The position numbers and the translations under genes were made by a program. 64,000 bases of DNA from Eutypa lata (lineage: Eukaryota > Ascomycota > Sordariomycetes > Xylariales > Diatrypaceae): the NCBI GenBank assembly GCA_022661535.1, contig JAKULF010000003.1, positions 6,634,001-6,698,000 of the forward strand, read 5' to 3'. Positions 1-11,550 of the stretch are shown piece by piece. Numbering within the stretch: the first letter of the stretch is position 1; every line of letters begins with the position of its first letter. The notes under the pieces are model-generated. The model saw only the letters and a program-made list of their open reading frames with translations, did not search any database and had not been told where the DNA came from.

Positions 1-1032
1 CGATAGATAGAATTCAGCTTTAATTGCCTTCTTATTCATAATTTATATGCGCCTACTGTAATATGAAGCCCCAAAACATGTACATTATCTACGTAGCTAG
101 GAATAGATGTAAATCTGATTGGGCAACCCCATATGTCTAGTCCTGTATCTATAACAATGTCTATAATATAATTTATGCATGGAGCCGCTGCAAACGGCCG
201 GAGAGTCTGTCTATTATACGGCATACCAGGGAAGTCGACTCTATCTCAAACCCTATCCTTGAAGCCCATTCGGAAAAGGAAACCCCATTTGTTTGCAAGT
301 GTCTCGGATGAAGCTTTAACATCAATATATTCTTTGATCATAAGACAGGTCCTTGATTGGGGCTATTTGCAATATTATTTCCTCGGCCACCACAAAGTCG
401 ACCGGTGAAATATTCACAACTATGTGACCATCCAGGCCGATGAAACAGTATAAAGAAGCATAACTATTCCTATATTATTTCTCAGCTTCACCCATTCCTC
501 CTAAGGATCTTTGCTAGATCAACTCTATTCTATTCCACTGCTTGGTGTATTTTGTTGGGTCTAGTCTTCTCAACAACAACAACGTATTTATTACTGTGAA
601 ATAAGCCTTCCATTGAGTAAATGACATGGCAGTAGTTTATTGTTTGCTATTGTCATGTCTTCAGAAACTGTAGGTATAACGACGAATGATTATTATTTCA
701 TCCGCGTCTATTAGGAGACCTACTGAGTAGCTACACCCCCCAGATTAGAAAATCATATTCTAGTTAGATCATGTAAATTTCCGGACTTGGAAGATAATAG
801 CTGCTTTCCAACCCCAAGACCGTGGATGAAGTGATTTACCCCTGGTTTTGAATATAATAAGGGGCTGCTCTACTTCCTAGGTACTACGTATAACGTAATA
901 TGTCCTATAGTCACGTGATACCCCCATAATAATGTAACCCAAGGTGTGGATAGAATAACTATAAGGTACAATAATTACCAATTTGTTTAACCTCTGGCAG
1001 CCAGTACTAGTTCGTTCTCTGCTTTAGAATGC
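1..1032. other. intergenic, no gene recognised
   Basis: AT-rich DNA upstream of the tRNA. A short open frame near 175-408 has no recognisable motif and no supporting splice context. Nothing else could be supported. Confidence 0.6.
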
Positions 1033-1140
1033 GGTTGTATAGTCTAATGGTCAGGACGTGGGATTCTGATGTCTGCTTGCCTTCGCTGGCAGCAAGATTA
1101 GAATCTTCCCGAAGTCCCGGTTCGATCCCGGGTACGACCT
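1033..1140 (+). tRNA. tRNA-Gln (anticodon CTG) with 36-nt intron
   Basis: A full cloverleaf can be drawn. The acceptor stem GGTTGTA (1033-1039) pairs with TACGACC (1133-1139), and 1140 is the discriminator T. The D arm is at about 1042-1057. The anticodon stem TGGGA (1059-1063) pairs with TCCCG (1107-1111). The T arm CCCGG-TTCGATC-CCGGG spans 1116-1132. The anticodon CTG is at 1066-1068, read as Gln for CAG codons. A 36-nt intron (1070-1105) sits one base 3' of the anticodon, the canonical position, and its AGAAT (1100-1104) can pair with ATTCT of the anticodon loop as in a bulge-helix-bulge precursor. The internal B box GGTTCGATCCC is intact. A seven-T run at 1166-1172 is a likely Pol III stop. 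Confidence 0.93.
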
Positions 1141-1760
1141 AAAATTATGTTTGTCTTTATTTTAATTTTTTTGCTTTTACTTCATACACACTCTGTGTTT
1201 GCATGCTTTGTTTTGGCTATTATTGATTTTCCTTTTTATTGATATTCTGTTCATTACATCCATGCCCCTGCTACTATCCGTAGCGTTAATTACAATACCT
1301 ATTACCTATAATGATGTGTGTGGGTATGTAATTAGTATTCATTTCCTTAACTTTCGTTTGATAGACCTTTGCCTACATAGTAATGTGTGATTGATCTATA
1401 GAGCGCAGGTATAATTACTACGGTATGGATATTTAACTTTGAACCATTCCATTCGTACCTGCCCTGTGTGATAGGATTGTCATCTTTGTAGGTACATACA
1501 TACCTAGCTTGCTTGACCCCACAGACCCCGCGATGCCGAACCCGCAATTGCTTACCTGACGCTATAGTGGAAGGGCTCGCCCTGCGCCTTGACATTAGCC
1601 CCAGATATGTTGATATTCTAGACGAAGTTTACTGAAGGGACCTCTCAATAAATATAAATTACAGCCCATTCACTTGTTGTCACACTCATAGTAGATACGA
1701 TACTGCTAGCTATATGAACATAACCATCCATCATCCTGTTCCCTGCTACCCGAAAAAAGA
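1141..1760. other. tRNA 3' flank and upstream region of the acetyltransferase gene
   Basis: Holds the T-rich Pol III termination region (1158-1172) and the presumed promoter of the downstream GNAT gene. No coding exon was found. A stretch of open frame on the minus strand at 1347-1595 lacks any family signature. Confidence 0.5.
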
Positions 1761-2476
1761 ATGCCAGACGCACCTTGTACGGTTCGGCACGCTCGTCGTG
1801 AAGGTGAGTTAACTTAGGTAGAGTCGCTATAGCTGCATAGCTACCTACCTACCTGCTTAAATCTGGATCTCTCCTTGAGTTCTGACGACACACAAACCAA
1901 CATCTATTGCTGCGTGCGGAAAGTAGGCTAACCATCCCCTGTCTGTCTATTACACACAACACAACAGACGTGCCCGCGATCCTCACACTAATCCGGGAAC
2001 TGGCGGACTACGAGCACGAGCTAGACTCGGTCGAAGCGACGCACGAAAGCCTCTCCAACACGATCGCATTTGCGCCCTCGGGTGTAGAATCGACCTCTAC
2101 GTCTCCTAACACCGAACCGACCTCACCTGCACGGCCCGCGCGATGTCTGCTCCTCTTCAACGAAGAGCAGCAGCCTGCTGGCATGGCGCTGTATTTCTAC
2201 AACTACAGCACGTGGCGGGCGCGGCACGGCATCTACCTGGAGGACCTGTTCGTGCGGCCTAGCGAGCGCAAGAAGGGATACGGGAAGCGGCTGCTGGTCG
2301 AGCTGGCGAGGGAGGTCGAGGCCACGGGCGGCGGTAGGCTCGAGTGGAGCGTGCTTAAGTGGAATGAGCCCAGTATTCGGTTCTATGAGGCCATCGGCGC
2401 GAGGAAGATGGACGAGTGGGTGGGTATGAGGGTTGAGAAGGAGGGGTTGGGGAAGTTGGCTGGGCTGTTGGATTAG
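1761..2476 (+). CDS. GNAT-family N-acetyltransferase (spermidine/diamine acetyltransferase-like)
   Basis: Two exons, 1761-1803 and 1968-2476, give 183 residues. The intron has donor GTGAGT (1804), a GCTAAC branch point (about 1927) and a CAG acceptor (1967). It joins the short N-terminus (MPDAPCTVRHARRE) to DVPAILTLIRELADYE, the usual opening of the GNAT fold. The core has the acetyl-CoA pyrophosphate loop RKKGYGKRL (about residues 113-121), preceded by YLEDLFVRPS, and then LEWSVLKWNEPSIRFYEAIGA. This combination is characteristic of the SSAT/thialysine acetyltransferase branch, which transfers acetyl from acetyl-CoA to small amines. The exact amine is not determinable. A low-complexity Ser/Thr/Pro insert (about residues 58-70) lies between beta strands. 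The gene converges on the LYR gene 149 bp downstream. Confidence 0.88.
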
Positions 2477-2624
2477 GAGGTAACTAGGTAGGCGATATCG
2501 GGATTTTTCTCATAGATTATGGGACACATTGCTCCGCTGGTGATTTTGTAATCGAATGGCAACGGAAAAGGCGTTGGTAACCGATAGAAAGGAGACAAGT
2601 CTCAACTACCTAGCTCAGCCTTGA

Positions 2625-3797
2625 TCATGTCGGCATCCGTGTAAATCTCTGTTTTGTGAGTTTTCCATTATTGTCAACGCCTTGAAAGAACTCAAGATCC
2701 GTCGTCGATGTTGGTTTCGATACTTTCAGCTCGCTGCTTCCCCAACTGACCCTCCACTGTCCCGACTTCGGGTTTTGCGTCATAGCGGGAGAGAGCTCGA
2801 AGAGGCGACCGTAGATTCCGCGCCGTAGCTTCCTAGACCCTAATGTCCGGACGCCAATCGGTCGACCCTGGCCTCGTGGATCTTGGTCTAGCTCACTCGT
2901 TAAGCTCTTCATCTTGCGGGAGTTTTTTCTCTCGAGGGCGCGTACGGGCTTCGTCACATATTGCATCCAACCCCAGTCTTGGTCTCTTGTTTCTTTGCCA
3001 CGCTCCTCATCTAATATCGGCTGTGCGACGATTCGCCTCACCGGCATTCTCAGGTCGTCGGGGGAACTTGCTCGGCCGTTGGTAAGATCCTTCAGTCGAT
3101 CCCATTCCCCCTGGGGTAGCGGAGGTAACAGTTGGTGGAGTATAGAGGTGTAGTGCTTTTTCAGCTTGTTCCTGGCCACTTTTTGGGGGAACGGTCGACC
3201 GAAGGCATTCTCGGTTGGGATACCACGCTTGGGATCGTAGGACCGTCGCATCGAATGAGGCCAGTTCCCACCCTGATGGGCGACTTGAGAGGCAGCTATG
3301 GCCTGCAGTTTGTCCATGGCCCAATTGTCTAACCAGTCAGGCTCTCGGTTGTTCCCTATATCATCTGGTTTGTTTGGATTTTTCCTCTTATCAGAGTTGG
3401 TTGTCCATGGAGCGGAAGTGGTAGCAGAGGTGGACGAGCTCTCATGGTGAGGGGAGGGAATGTCGCCTTCTAGATGAGCTGTATCCGCAGGGGGGTCTTT
3501 AGTTAGGAATAGAGTAGCGAGCTGTCGACGTCGTTTCCCAACTCTCCCTGTTGCGAGGTAGCATAGGTGCAATATACGGGCAACATGACCGGCGTTGGCA
3601 GAGCGCAAGTATCGTAGATGGTGGTGTGCTTCTTGAATGTATAGTTTTGTGTCTATCTTATGCTGACAATCACGGTAACGAGTCTGGATACGCGATATTA
3701 TCCAAGGTCGGCAGAGTGGAGGTAGATACGATGCCTCTCTAAGGAGATGTCGGTATAGATGGAGGGGGGTGTTTGGATGTGGGATCTGGAGAGGCAT
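2625..3797 (-). CDS. LYR-motif protein, Cup1-like family (probable mitochondrial)
   Basis: Single-exon gene of 390 residues starting at 3797. The N-terminus carries the LYR tripeptide at residues 14-16, followed by HLLREASYLPPLCRPW and an Arg-rich helix (SRIQTRYRDCQ), the layout of the Complex1_LYR-like/Cup1-like N-terminal domain. LYR proteins are small mitochondrial assembly factors that bind acyl carrier protein or Fe-S cluster transfer partners. This one has a long C-terminal extension as in other fungal Cup1-like proteins, including a Ser/Thr-rich linker (about residues 115-150) and a basic C-terminal half. The family role is poorly defined and no enzymatic residues are expected. No intron is needed and no frame break was seen. 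Other frames across this gene are shadows. Confidence 0.72.
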   Translation of the reverse strand: MPLQIPHPNTPLHLYRHLLREASYLPPLCRPWIISRIQTRYRDCQHKIDTKLYIQEAHHHLRYLRSANAGHVARILHLCYLATGRVGKRRRQLATLFLTKDPPADTAHLEGDIPSPHHESSSTSATTSAPWTTNSDKRKNPNKPDDIGNNREPDWLDNWAMDKLQAIAASQVAHQGGNWPHSMRRSYDPKRGIPTENAFGRPFPQKVARNKLKKHYTSILHQLLPPLPQGEWDRLKDLTNGRASSPDDLRMPVRRIVAQPILDEERGKETRDQDWGWMQYVTKPVRALERKNSRKMKSLTSELDQDPRGQGRPIGVRTLGSRKLRRGIYGRLFELSPAMTQNPKSGQWRVSWGSSELKVSKPTSTTDLEFFQGVDNNGKLTKQRFTRMPT

Positions 3798-5307
3798 CGT
3801 GCATGATATTGTTGGTTAGGAGATAGTGAGTATTCCCATTCATTTGAGTAGCTTGGAGATCATCAGTTCATATGAATTCTACCATGCATCACCATCTATC
3901 TAGTCTTCTATCTAACTATTATAAGCATGTATCGTTATCACATCACCTCATAAATGCTTCATTCTGATAAGATTAGAATTTAAAGTATTAAGTAAGCATC
4001 CCGGTGAGTGACTTGCCGATATGCCGACAGGATGGCCCACATCTTTATGCAAGTAATGCAAGCGAGGACTCCCCTTAGTTTACCATACCTAGGTAGTTAA
4101 CCCCGCCCTGTTGTATGAAGAAGGTACTTGTCGCGTCGTAGCTAATTTCAAGGTTACAATTTCGCGTATTGAGGCGCCTCAATGCCCTGACGCCAGAAGC
4201 CACGAAGGCCCATGACCGCACCACAGCGCGCTTGTGCACGCACTTCAATTACCATTCACTTACCAAGTACTTAAAATTAACTTTTTTGACACGGTCTCAT
4301 CCCTTCTCGTCGCGACTTTGAACACGATTCACGCGAAACTGACACGTCCCATCCTTCCCTCCCCTCTATTCAGTTTCCAATTCCTGGTTTTTCAATTGGT
4401 AAATCTTTAATTGAATTTCTCTTTTCGGACACTTAAAGATCTTCAGTTTCCAGCATCTTGACACAAGTACCTAGTTACCTACCTTAGCTATTCTATTTCT
4501 GAAGCAGTGCAGCAGCAAGTGGATATACATACATACATTCATACCTGCATACATGCACTAACTATACCGACATACATACATACATCCATACATACATGTA
4601 TGTATGTAGTATAGTGGTAGGTATCTCATAGGATTGATTGTATGTGTGCCTTACCTGGCCTCAGAAAATTGATTATTTTATACCATCTACACTTGTTGGT
4701 GCATTTGGAAATTCTTGAATGCAAGGAAGTTCGTTAAGTGGGTTGTTGTAGTTTGCTGGATAATTCACACGGTCACACTGGTACCTATATGTAGGTAGTT
4801 ACATATCTGCTATCTCCTTGAGCGCATCGCCGTCACTTGCATTGGTGTCTCTTATTCTGCATATCGAAAGAAACCCATTATCTCTCGTCATCCAAGACCT
4901 ACCTACCTAACCTAAGGTGCTGGCTGTCAAGTCTATTTGAGGACGATTGGATAGGCAAATCCCGAAGTCTCCAGGTCGTCTAGCGCGCAAGCCCTGGCCT
5001 GGTTTCTTACCCGAGGTATTGTACCTAACTACATGTAGGTATACTACTCTAGTACCTGTCGACCTATTATTACCATTTAGCCTTACCTACCTACCTCCAT
5101 GTACCTCATTTTCGACCACCCCCAGGGATCTATTCCTATTACCACAGTCAAGTACTAACTTGTCTACAGCTTCATCTGAAAGTTTCACTACCTACACTCA
5201 AACTTGCCATACCGATATATCAAATAGGTTGTGGTCATTATCTATAATTCTAGGAAGACCTCGACGATCAGTTGGTTGAAGCAATATAGGAAAAGGGGTG
5301 GTAGCTA
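3798..5307. other. intergenic region between the LYR gene and the APSES gene
   Basis: Divergent promoter region. It contains many TACCTA/TAGGTA words, CATA microsatellite DNA (4520-4610), and pyrimidine-rich DNA (4300-4450) resembling a fungal core promoter. The final several hundred bases are probably the 5' leader of the APSES gene. No convincing coding exon was found. Confidence 0.55.
4587..4606. repeat. 20-bp perfect palindrome in CATA repeat
   Basis: CATACATACATGTATGTATG reads identically on both strands. It lies where a CATA microsatellite runs into its own complement, upstream of the APSES gene. It could be a simple by-product of microsatellite inversion. Confidence 0.8.
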
Positions 5308-8300
5308 ATGGCCTCGACAACTGTCGCAACACCTCATTACGATCACCACCAACACCAACACCAATATCGAGATAACCAACATATTACATCCATTCCGACT
5401 GCTCCCCCTTCTATATCCCCTCTTTCACCTTCTGCGACGAATATACCACCAAGGCGACCATCTTTTCAGCACGGCGCATTAAGTGGCAGCACCACTAACC
5501 AAGACGGTACTGCTACTTCGGTAGTAAAAGACCCCAATATGTCGCAACCACAGTCACAACCTTCATCTCAGCAATCTTTTGCCATGAGCCAACCCTCTTC
5601 ACAACAGCAGCAACAACAGCAGCAACACTACCGTCAATTTTCCGACTCTAATATGAGAATGGGCAATGGTCATAATACCAGCCATTACAGCAACAACAGC
5701 AATAATAATAATAATAATCATGAGGCACCACAGATATACTCTGTCAGTCTACCCTAGGTCCTGATTTACAAGACAGGAAGCTTTCTCCCCCGTGAAATTT
5801 GAATTGGCGCATTAACAAAATATATTTAGGCTGTTTACTCAGGCGTAGACGTGTACGAAATGGAGGTGAATGGGATTGCCGTAATGCGCCGCCGGCATGA
5901 CAGCTGCTTGAACGCTACACAGATACTGAAGGTCGCCAATATCGACAAGGGAAAGCGCACAAAGATTCTCGAGAAAGAAATTCAGACAGGCGAACACGAG
6001 AAGGTTCAGGGCGGTTATGGCAAGTATCAAGGGACGTGGATCAAGTTCGAGCGAGGAGTTGAGGTCTGTCGGCAGTACGGTGTAGAGGAGCTGTTGCGCC
6101 CCCTATTAACGTATGATATGGGCCAAGATGGAGGCATCGCCGGCAGAGGTGACTTCAATACACCTACAAAGGAGCAGGCATTGGCTGCTCAGAGGAAGAG
6201 GATGTATAACGCCAACAATGAAGGTCGTACCAACGGATTATCAGGCACATTCTTCAAGAATATTTCGAGTACTGCCTCAAATGCCGTCGCTGCTATTAGC
6301 AAGGCCAGCAGGGCCCGTTTCGAATCCCCTGGTCCTAGAGGTCGCAACAGTCCATCGAGAGCTCCGAGCTTTAGCAGGCAGTCTTCAATGCAGAACGTGG
6401 ATGACTTCCCCACCAACTCCCAGCAGAGTTTTACATCGGACTATGGGCCAACCGTTGATTCGGCCTATTCTACGCAAAATACCCAGATATTCAACGGCGA
6501 TGAACCCCCTAGGAAACGTCAAAGGGTAGTTACTCCAGCTGATAGTTTCGGCTACGCCTCCCAGTCGATGGAGATCTACGCCAACAACTTCCCTGGTTCC
6601 CCTACGGAGCCCAACGAGTCCTTTATCTATTCCCAAGCTGGTATCAACATTCACGATAACGAGCCTATGCCCTTGCATCCACTACCGTTCGAGGTCTCAC
6701 CCGAAGCTGAACACAAACGAAATCTTTTGATGGGCCTATTCTTACCATCTAACGCCGAAGCCAACGAACAAGCCCAGTACGAGGTCTTGCAAACCTTGAA
6801 CCCATTGGATCTTGATTCTCCCATTGATGCTAGCAGTCACACCGCACTTCACTGGGCCGCAACGTTAGCACGCATACCACTACTGCGGGCCTTGATATCC
6901 GTGGGTGCAAGTCCGTACCGAGTCAACGCGTCCGGCGAGACAGCACTTATGAGGGCATCTGCCGTGACCAACAACTCCGACCAGGTCTCCTTTCCTGAGC
7001 TCCTGGACGTACTAGGCAACACGATCGAGATCCGTGATAACCGAGGTCGCACCGTGCTGCACCACGTCGCCGTCACGAGCGCCGTCAAAGGCCGCAGCCA
7101 CTCTAGCCGGTATTATCTCGAGAGTCTACTGGAATGGGTCGTGCGCCAGGGCAGCGCACCTAGCAGCCAGGCGACAACGGCAGCAGCGAATGGGACAACC
7201 GGGAGCAGTCAACAGCAACAACAGCAGCAACCGAGGATGGGCATCGGCCGGTTCATGAGCGAGATTGTCAACGCTCAGGACAAGTCGGGCGACACGGCGC
7301 TGAACATCGCGGCCCGTATTGGCAACCGCAGCATCATCTCCCAGCTACTCGAGGTTGGAGCAGACCCGAGCATTGCTAATAAGGCGGGCTTAAGACCTGT
7401 GGACTTCGGTGTCGGTAGTAGCGATGGGAATGGCGAAAATGGTGTTGGTATGGGTGTGGGTGTGGGTGTGGCTATCAATGGTGATTTGATGACGGTCGAT
7501 AAGATGGGCGTTGTGGGGAATAGTCAGAAGACTAGGGAGAGCAGTGACGAGATTATTACTTGTGAGTCCATTTTTCTTGTCTTCTTTTCGGGTTGGTGGT
7601 GTCCCGGTTTCATCACCTGCTCGCCTTTTTTATTATTCATGCTAGCCCTCTCTTCTCTATTACCCCTTATTCTATCGCATCACGTGAACTAACAATCCAC
7701 AGCAATAACCCATCTCCTGGACGAGACATCAGCGAGCTTCCAGTCTGAACTTAAGAAGAAGCAGCTGGATCTAGACTCATTACACGCACAGCTAAGGACA
7801 ACCTCAGCACAGCTTGGCGACGCGCGGCGGACCCTCGAAGCCCTTCAGGCCACCGCCAAGGCGCAGTCCCTTACCCGCCAGAAGATCGCCAACCTCGCAC
7901 ACGCACGAGACGAGGAACATAAGCGTCTGATGCGGTTAGAGCAGGCTCACGGGTGCTTGGATAGCAGTAGTAGCAGCGGAGGCGCATGGGAGGTCGAACT
8001 ATCTTCTATCCTCGAGAAAGCAAATGCGAATGCCGGCAACAAGAACAATCATAATAGCGAAGCCAATAGCAACAACAACAAGAACCCGCCGTCCGGGACC
8101 GAAGCAGCAGCAGCAGCAGTTACTCGAGACCTACCCACAACAGCCGTCCTCCAAGCGCGCACCGCCGCCCTCCGAGCCCGCATGGACGCGACGCGGCAGA
8201 ACGTGGCGGCCCTCCGCAGCCGCAGCGCCGACACCGAGGCCAAGTACCGCCGCGTCGTGGCGCTGTGCACAGGCGTTCCGGAGCCCGACGTCGCCGAGGG

Positions 8301-8409
8301 CGGTGTCATCGATAAGCTGCTGCGCGCCGTCGAGAGCGAGAAGGGCGAGCTGGAGTTGGCTAGAGTTAGGAGGTTCTTAGGGGGTGTGGAGGAGGAGGGT
8401 GTCGTTTGA
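5308..8409 (+). CDS. mbp1: Mbp1/Swi4-type APSES (KilA-N) ankyrin transcription factor
   Basis: Three exons, 5308-5742, 5830-7561 and 7703-8409, give 957 residues. Donors are GTCAGT and GTGAGT, acceptors TTTAG and CACAG, and both joins preserve the frame and the expected protein (QIYS|AVYSGVDVYEMEVNG). The APSES/KilA-N DNA-binding domain is at about residues 146-238 (CLNATQILKVANIDKGKRTK, GTWIKFERGVEVCRQYGV). Ankyrin repeats lie at about 462-565 (HTALHWAATLARIPLLRALI) and 624-675 (DTALNIAARIGNRSIISQLL), followed by a coiled coil (about 728-800) for pairing with a Swi6-type partner. This is the layout of the DNA-binding subunit of MBF, which drives G1/S genes in the nucleus. Poly-Q and poly-N tracts occur in the N-terminal arm and between ankyrin repeats. 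StuA is excluded because it lacks ankyrins. Confidence 0.92.
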
Positions 8410-9891
8410 TCTTTTGAACATACACCTTTTTTTTTTGAACGGACGGACGGGTGGGAAGAGTTGGACGAATGGCTGGCTGGCTGTTCTTCGCCTTCGACGC
8501 CTTCTTCTTCTACTGTTTGTATATGACTGACTGACTGATGGATGTTGATGTCTATCGGATGAGGCGGGAGAAGAGAAAGAGAAGTCTTTATAGACAGACG
8601 TACTGGCTGTTTGACTGGGTGTGGATTGTATCTATTCTTTGGCACCCCCTTCCTCCCCCCTTTTTCTTCTTCTCTTGAGCATAGGCGGACGCATGCACGC
8701 ACGCACGAACGAACGGACGGATGGCCTCTCGAGGGCTTTTGTTGTTTTTCAGGGAAATGAATAGGCGTTTTAAGGAGTTTTGTTTTTGTTGCTTCTCTGT
8801 TTGTTTGTTTATATCATACATATCACCCACCTGACGTTAGATCATTGGACGACGGTGGTAGATAGATACGTAGATAGATATATGGATGGATGGGTATCCT
8901 CATGGAGTATGTAGTAGGCGGGCAGGCAGGCATGCGGGTAGGGAGGTTGTTGTGCTTGCTTCCTGTCAATCCATGTATAGCATTTATATTAATCTTCTTC
9001 TAACGGAACCTCCATCTACTCTTGCTGCTGATGTGTCGTGAGGATTTCATGATGTGATTTTGATAGGTGCTCACTCTTTGGCTTGTGTAACTGGTGGGGG
9101 ACGTGTTGTCATTATATCAACCTCGAGTCTGTTAGCAGTTGTCGGAATATGACGATTCAGGCAATATGGCAAAGCAACCCCTTGAGCTCCTGTAAGTGAC
9201 CCCTATCTACAGACATCCGTAACTACCTACTTGACTAGGATGGAAATGAGTTACTGACAGGAAGTTTTCTTAGGTCACCTCTGCCTGAGCTTACATACCT
9301 ACTTATCTAGGGTAGCTGGCCTGATGTTTCCCCCCTTGCTTCTAGTCTCATGCTCTATACAGGTATGCAGAGAGTGTGATTCATTCACATTCAACTCGAT
9401 ATTCTGAATCTTAACTAAACATCACTTAGAGTTTAGATAACCGCAGTACCCTTAGATATAGCCACCAATCAACCCCCTTTGTCTCCACCTCAGGGGATAG
9501 ACACGATTAATTTCCGCGCACTGAAGTTTGTGCTTGTCAGTGGTGAGCGTAGCGGCCATTGAGGGGAGCCATCCATTTCTTGCATATCCAGTGTTGCGGT
9601 AGTAGTTATCATGTGCCCGTGGCAACGTGGGATTGATGATTATGCAACATGGCATCACTGCCAGGCTGTGTCGGCGAGCAAGCCAATGGCCGTACTCAAC
9701 AGCCTATGGCTTGCACGGAGAGAGTATTAAAGGTGTACTCACAGCCTCGCTAATCTCTAGCCTACTTATACATAGGTCGGATAAAAGCCCCTCTTCCACC
9801 TTCTATCAAGAGCTGTTGATTCTTACGATTGGCTTTTAGTTCTAGGCTAGGTCGATAACATCTTCCAACTTATCTTCAAAAGCGCAAGAAA
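8410..9891. other. intergenic, 3' flank of mbp1 and promoter of the orphan membrane-protein gene
   Basis: The first part is a T-rich and tetranucleotide-rich 3' flank (GACGGACGG, ACGCACGCACG-type runs, 8440-8900). A start codon with a consensus donor (ATG at 9166, GTAAGT at 9193) could not be linked to any recognisable protein. A TATA-like GGATAAAAG (about 9779) lies some 110 bp before the next start codon. Confidence 0.5.
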
Positions 9892-11340
9892 ATGCCAGGA
9901 ACTTCTGTGGGACAAGACGCAACGATCATCGGTCGTCCCCAAAGCAATAACGACGACGAGTGTGTAGAGTTATCTAGTCTAGCTACAAGTCATAGTCATT
10001 CTACCATTCCCAATGCACCTCCGACTAATGTCACCAACGTGTTCCCAGCCAACGGCGAAGGCATCGGCATCGGCATCGGCACCATCCCCTCCTGCTAGAG
10101 TTCAACAGCATACCTATCTACAACGAGGATTACCTATACTACGAACTTGCTACAGAGCCGTAAGCGAGCTCCGGATAAAAAAGAAGGATCTCATATGTTG
10201 GATTGCTGCTGCATTGGCTCTAGTCTTTGGATTCATCGGGGTTTTCGCGCTGCGGCCAACTATCGACGCTGCTAGAGATGGTCACAATGCAGTGTTGTTG
10301 GCGGAATGGGATGCACGGAAGAGTTACATTGAATACTGCGAATCTGTAAGCTATTCTACTCTCAAATACTAGCATGCCGCCCCCTGGTATTGATCTATAT
10401 GAAATAGCATGAATGGACCATTCCAGAATGTGAAGACTTTAGGGGGAGAACACCGAGTCCTCCTCCCGATTTCACCGGATCAGCATGGAAGCGATTTCTG
10501 TGGCATACATGTGGCTTTGGATGCGATGATACTAAAGGATATGACCACGGAGGTTATGACCACGGAAACATCGGCCAGGATTCTTACCTGCCATATCTGA
10601 TTATATTTCCCAGTGTTGGCTTTGTGTGGATACTTCTCCGGAGACATATCCTCAAGTCCGCATGGCGTCGCCTTGGCTTAGCATTTATGAGAGCATATCA
10701 TTCCAAGCTATGGACCAGAATCATCTACAACCCTACATTGACAGTTATTGACGTGCCCAGACATATCGACAAACCGCTTATTGAGCCTACCCTTGGACCC
10801 TGGTATATGGACGAAATGCCTATTGATCCTATCGTTAACCCCTGGTATAGCAACGGAGTGTTTACTCAACCTATCGATGACCCCTGGTATCCTGACAGAA
10901 TGTATATTCAGCCTGGCGTTAACCCCTACGGATTGCTTACTCAGCCCATCGAAGAATCCTGGTATAACGGCGGATTGTCTACTCAGACTATCAACTATGA
11001 CGACGGATTCTCGATTGAGCCTATGGTCAACTCCTTCTATACAGACTATTCGCTGACTGAGTCTATCGTTGAGACTAACCCCCCCTCGCTTATTGGCTTT
11101 TCACAGCTGAAGGAACCGGAACTTCCGCCATGTCAGTCAACGGCCATAAAGTGGTGGGCAGACGACAATGACATACCTGTATCTTGCCGCGTCGACGAAG
11201 ACAGAATAGATCGGGTAAGTTGGTCGATGAGGCGGCCGAGCGATCATTTGGGCGAAAGCCGTAGGAGACCAGGGCAGCCATCGCTTAGCCAATATGTGTC
11301 TGAACGCGCGTTTGCTTATAGTTCGGATTTCGAATTTTAG
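9892..11340 (+). CDS. orphan two-helix membrane protein with degenerate 14-residue repeats
   Basis: I do not recognise the family. The inferred exons are 9892-9963, 10049-10345 and 10408-11340, for 433 residues. Intron 2 (GTAAGC...ATAG, 62 nt) is clear. Intron 1 (85 nt) is inferred: GTAGAG at 9964 is the only phase-compatible donor for the CCCAG acceptor at 10048, with an ACTAAT branch-like site upstream of it. A start at 10013 in the second frame is the alternative. One hydrophobic helix lies at about residues 68-85 (ICWIAAALALVFGFIGVFAL) and a second near 200-215 (YLPYLIIFPSVGFVWILL). Between them is a Cys-containing segment. After the second helix come about seven imperfect 14-residue units of the type NPWYSNGVFTQPID (DNA about 10795-11065). 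A perfect GTAAGT at 11215 lies in frame and may be an unused donor or start a third intron with a different C-terminus. Confidence 0.6.
10795..11065 (+). repeat. 42-bp degenerate coding tandem repeat (PWY repeats)
   Basis: TGGTAT occurs at exact 42-bp steps (10801, 10843, 10885). Later copies are one to three codons shorter. Each unit encodes Pro-Trp-Tyr followed by about eight variable residues and Gln-Pro-Ile or a variant. Units diverge in nucleotides but keep reading frame, so the repeat is old and held at protein level. Confidence 0.75.
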
Positions 11341-11550
11341 GGGGTTGAGTGTGCAAGCAGAAAATATGGCAGAATTAGAAGGTTTCGATGGTGTTGACCA
11401 CAGTTGCAGCAAGTCGGCCATTAGGGATTTAACAGAACTCGTGTGCATAGAGTAGTCAACGTTATTGGATGATTTGATATGGGTATCTCAGGCTCTATAC
11501 ATTAGGTACTTACTTACCTATGTAGGTATTGTAGAATCCATTATTATATT

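Noticed and set aside
9166..9430. Possible small gene: ATG with eight codons then a consensus GTAAGT
   Set aside because: The downstream exon that would follow encodes nothing recognisable and ends soon; no independent support.
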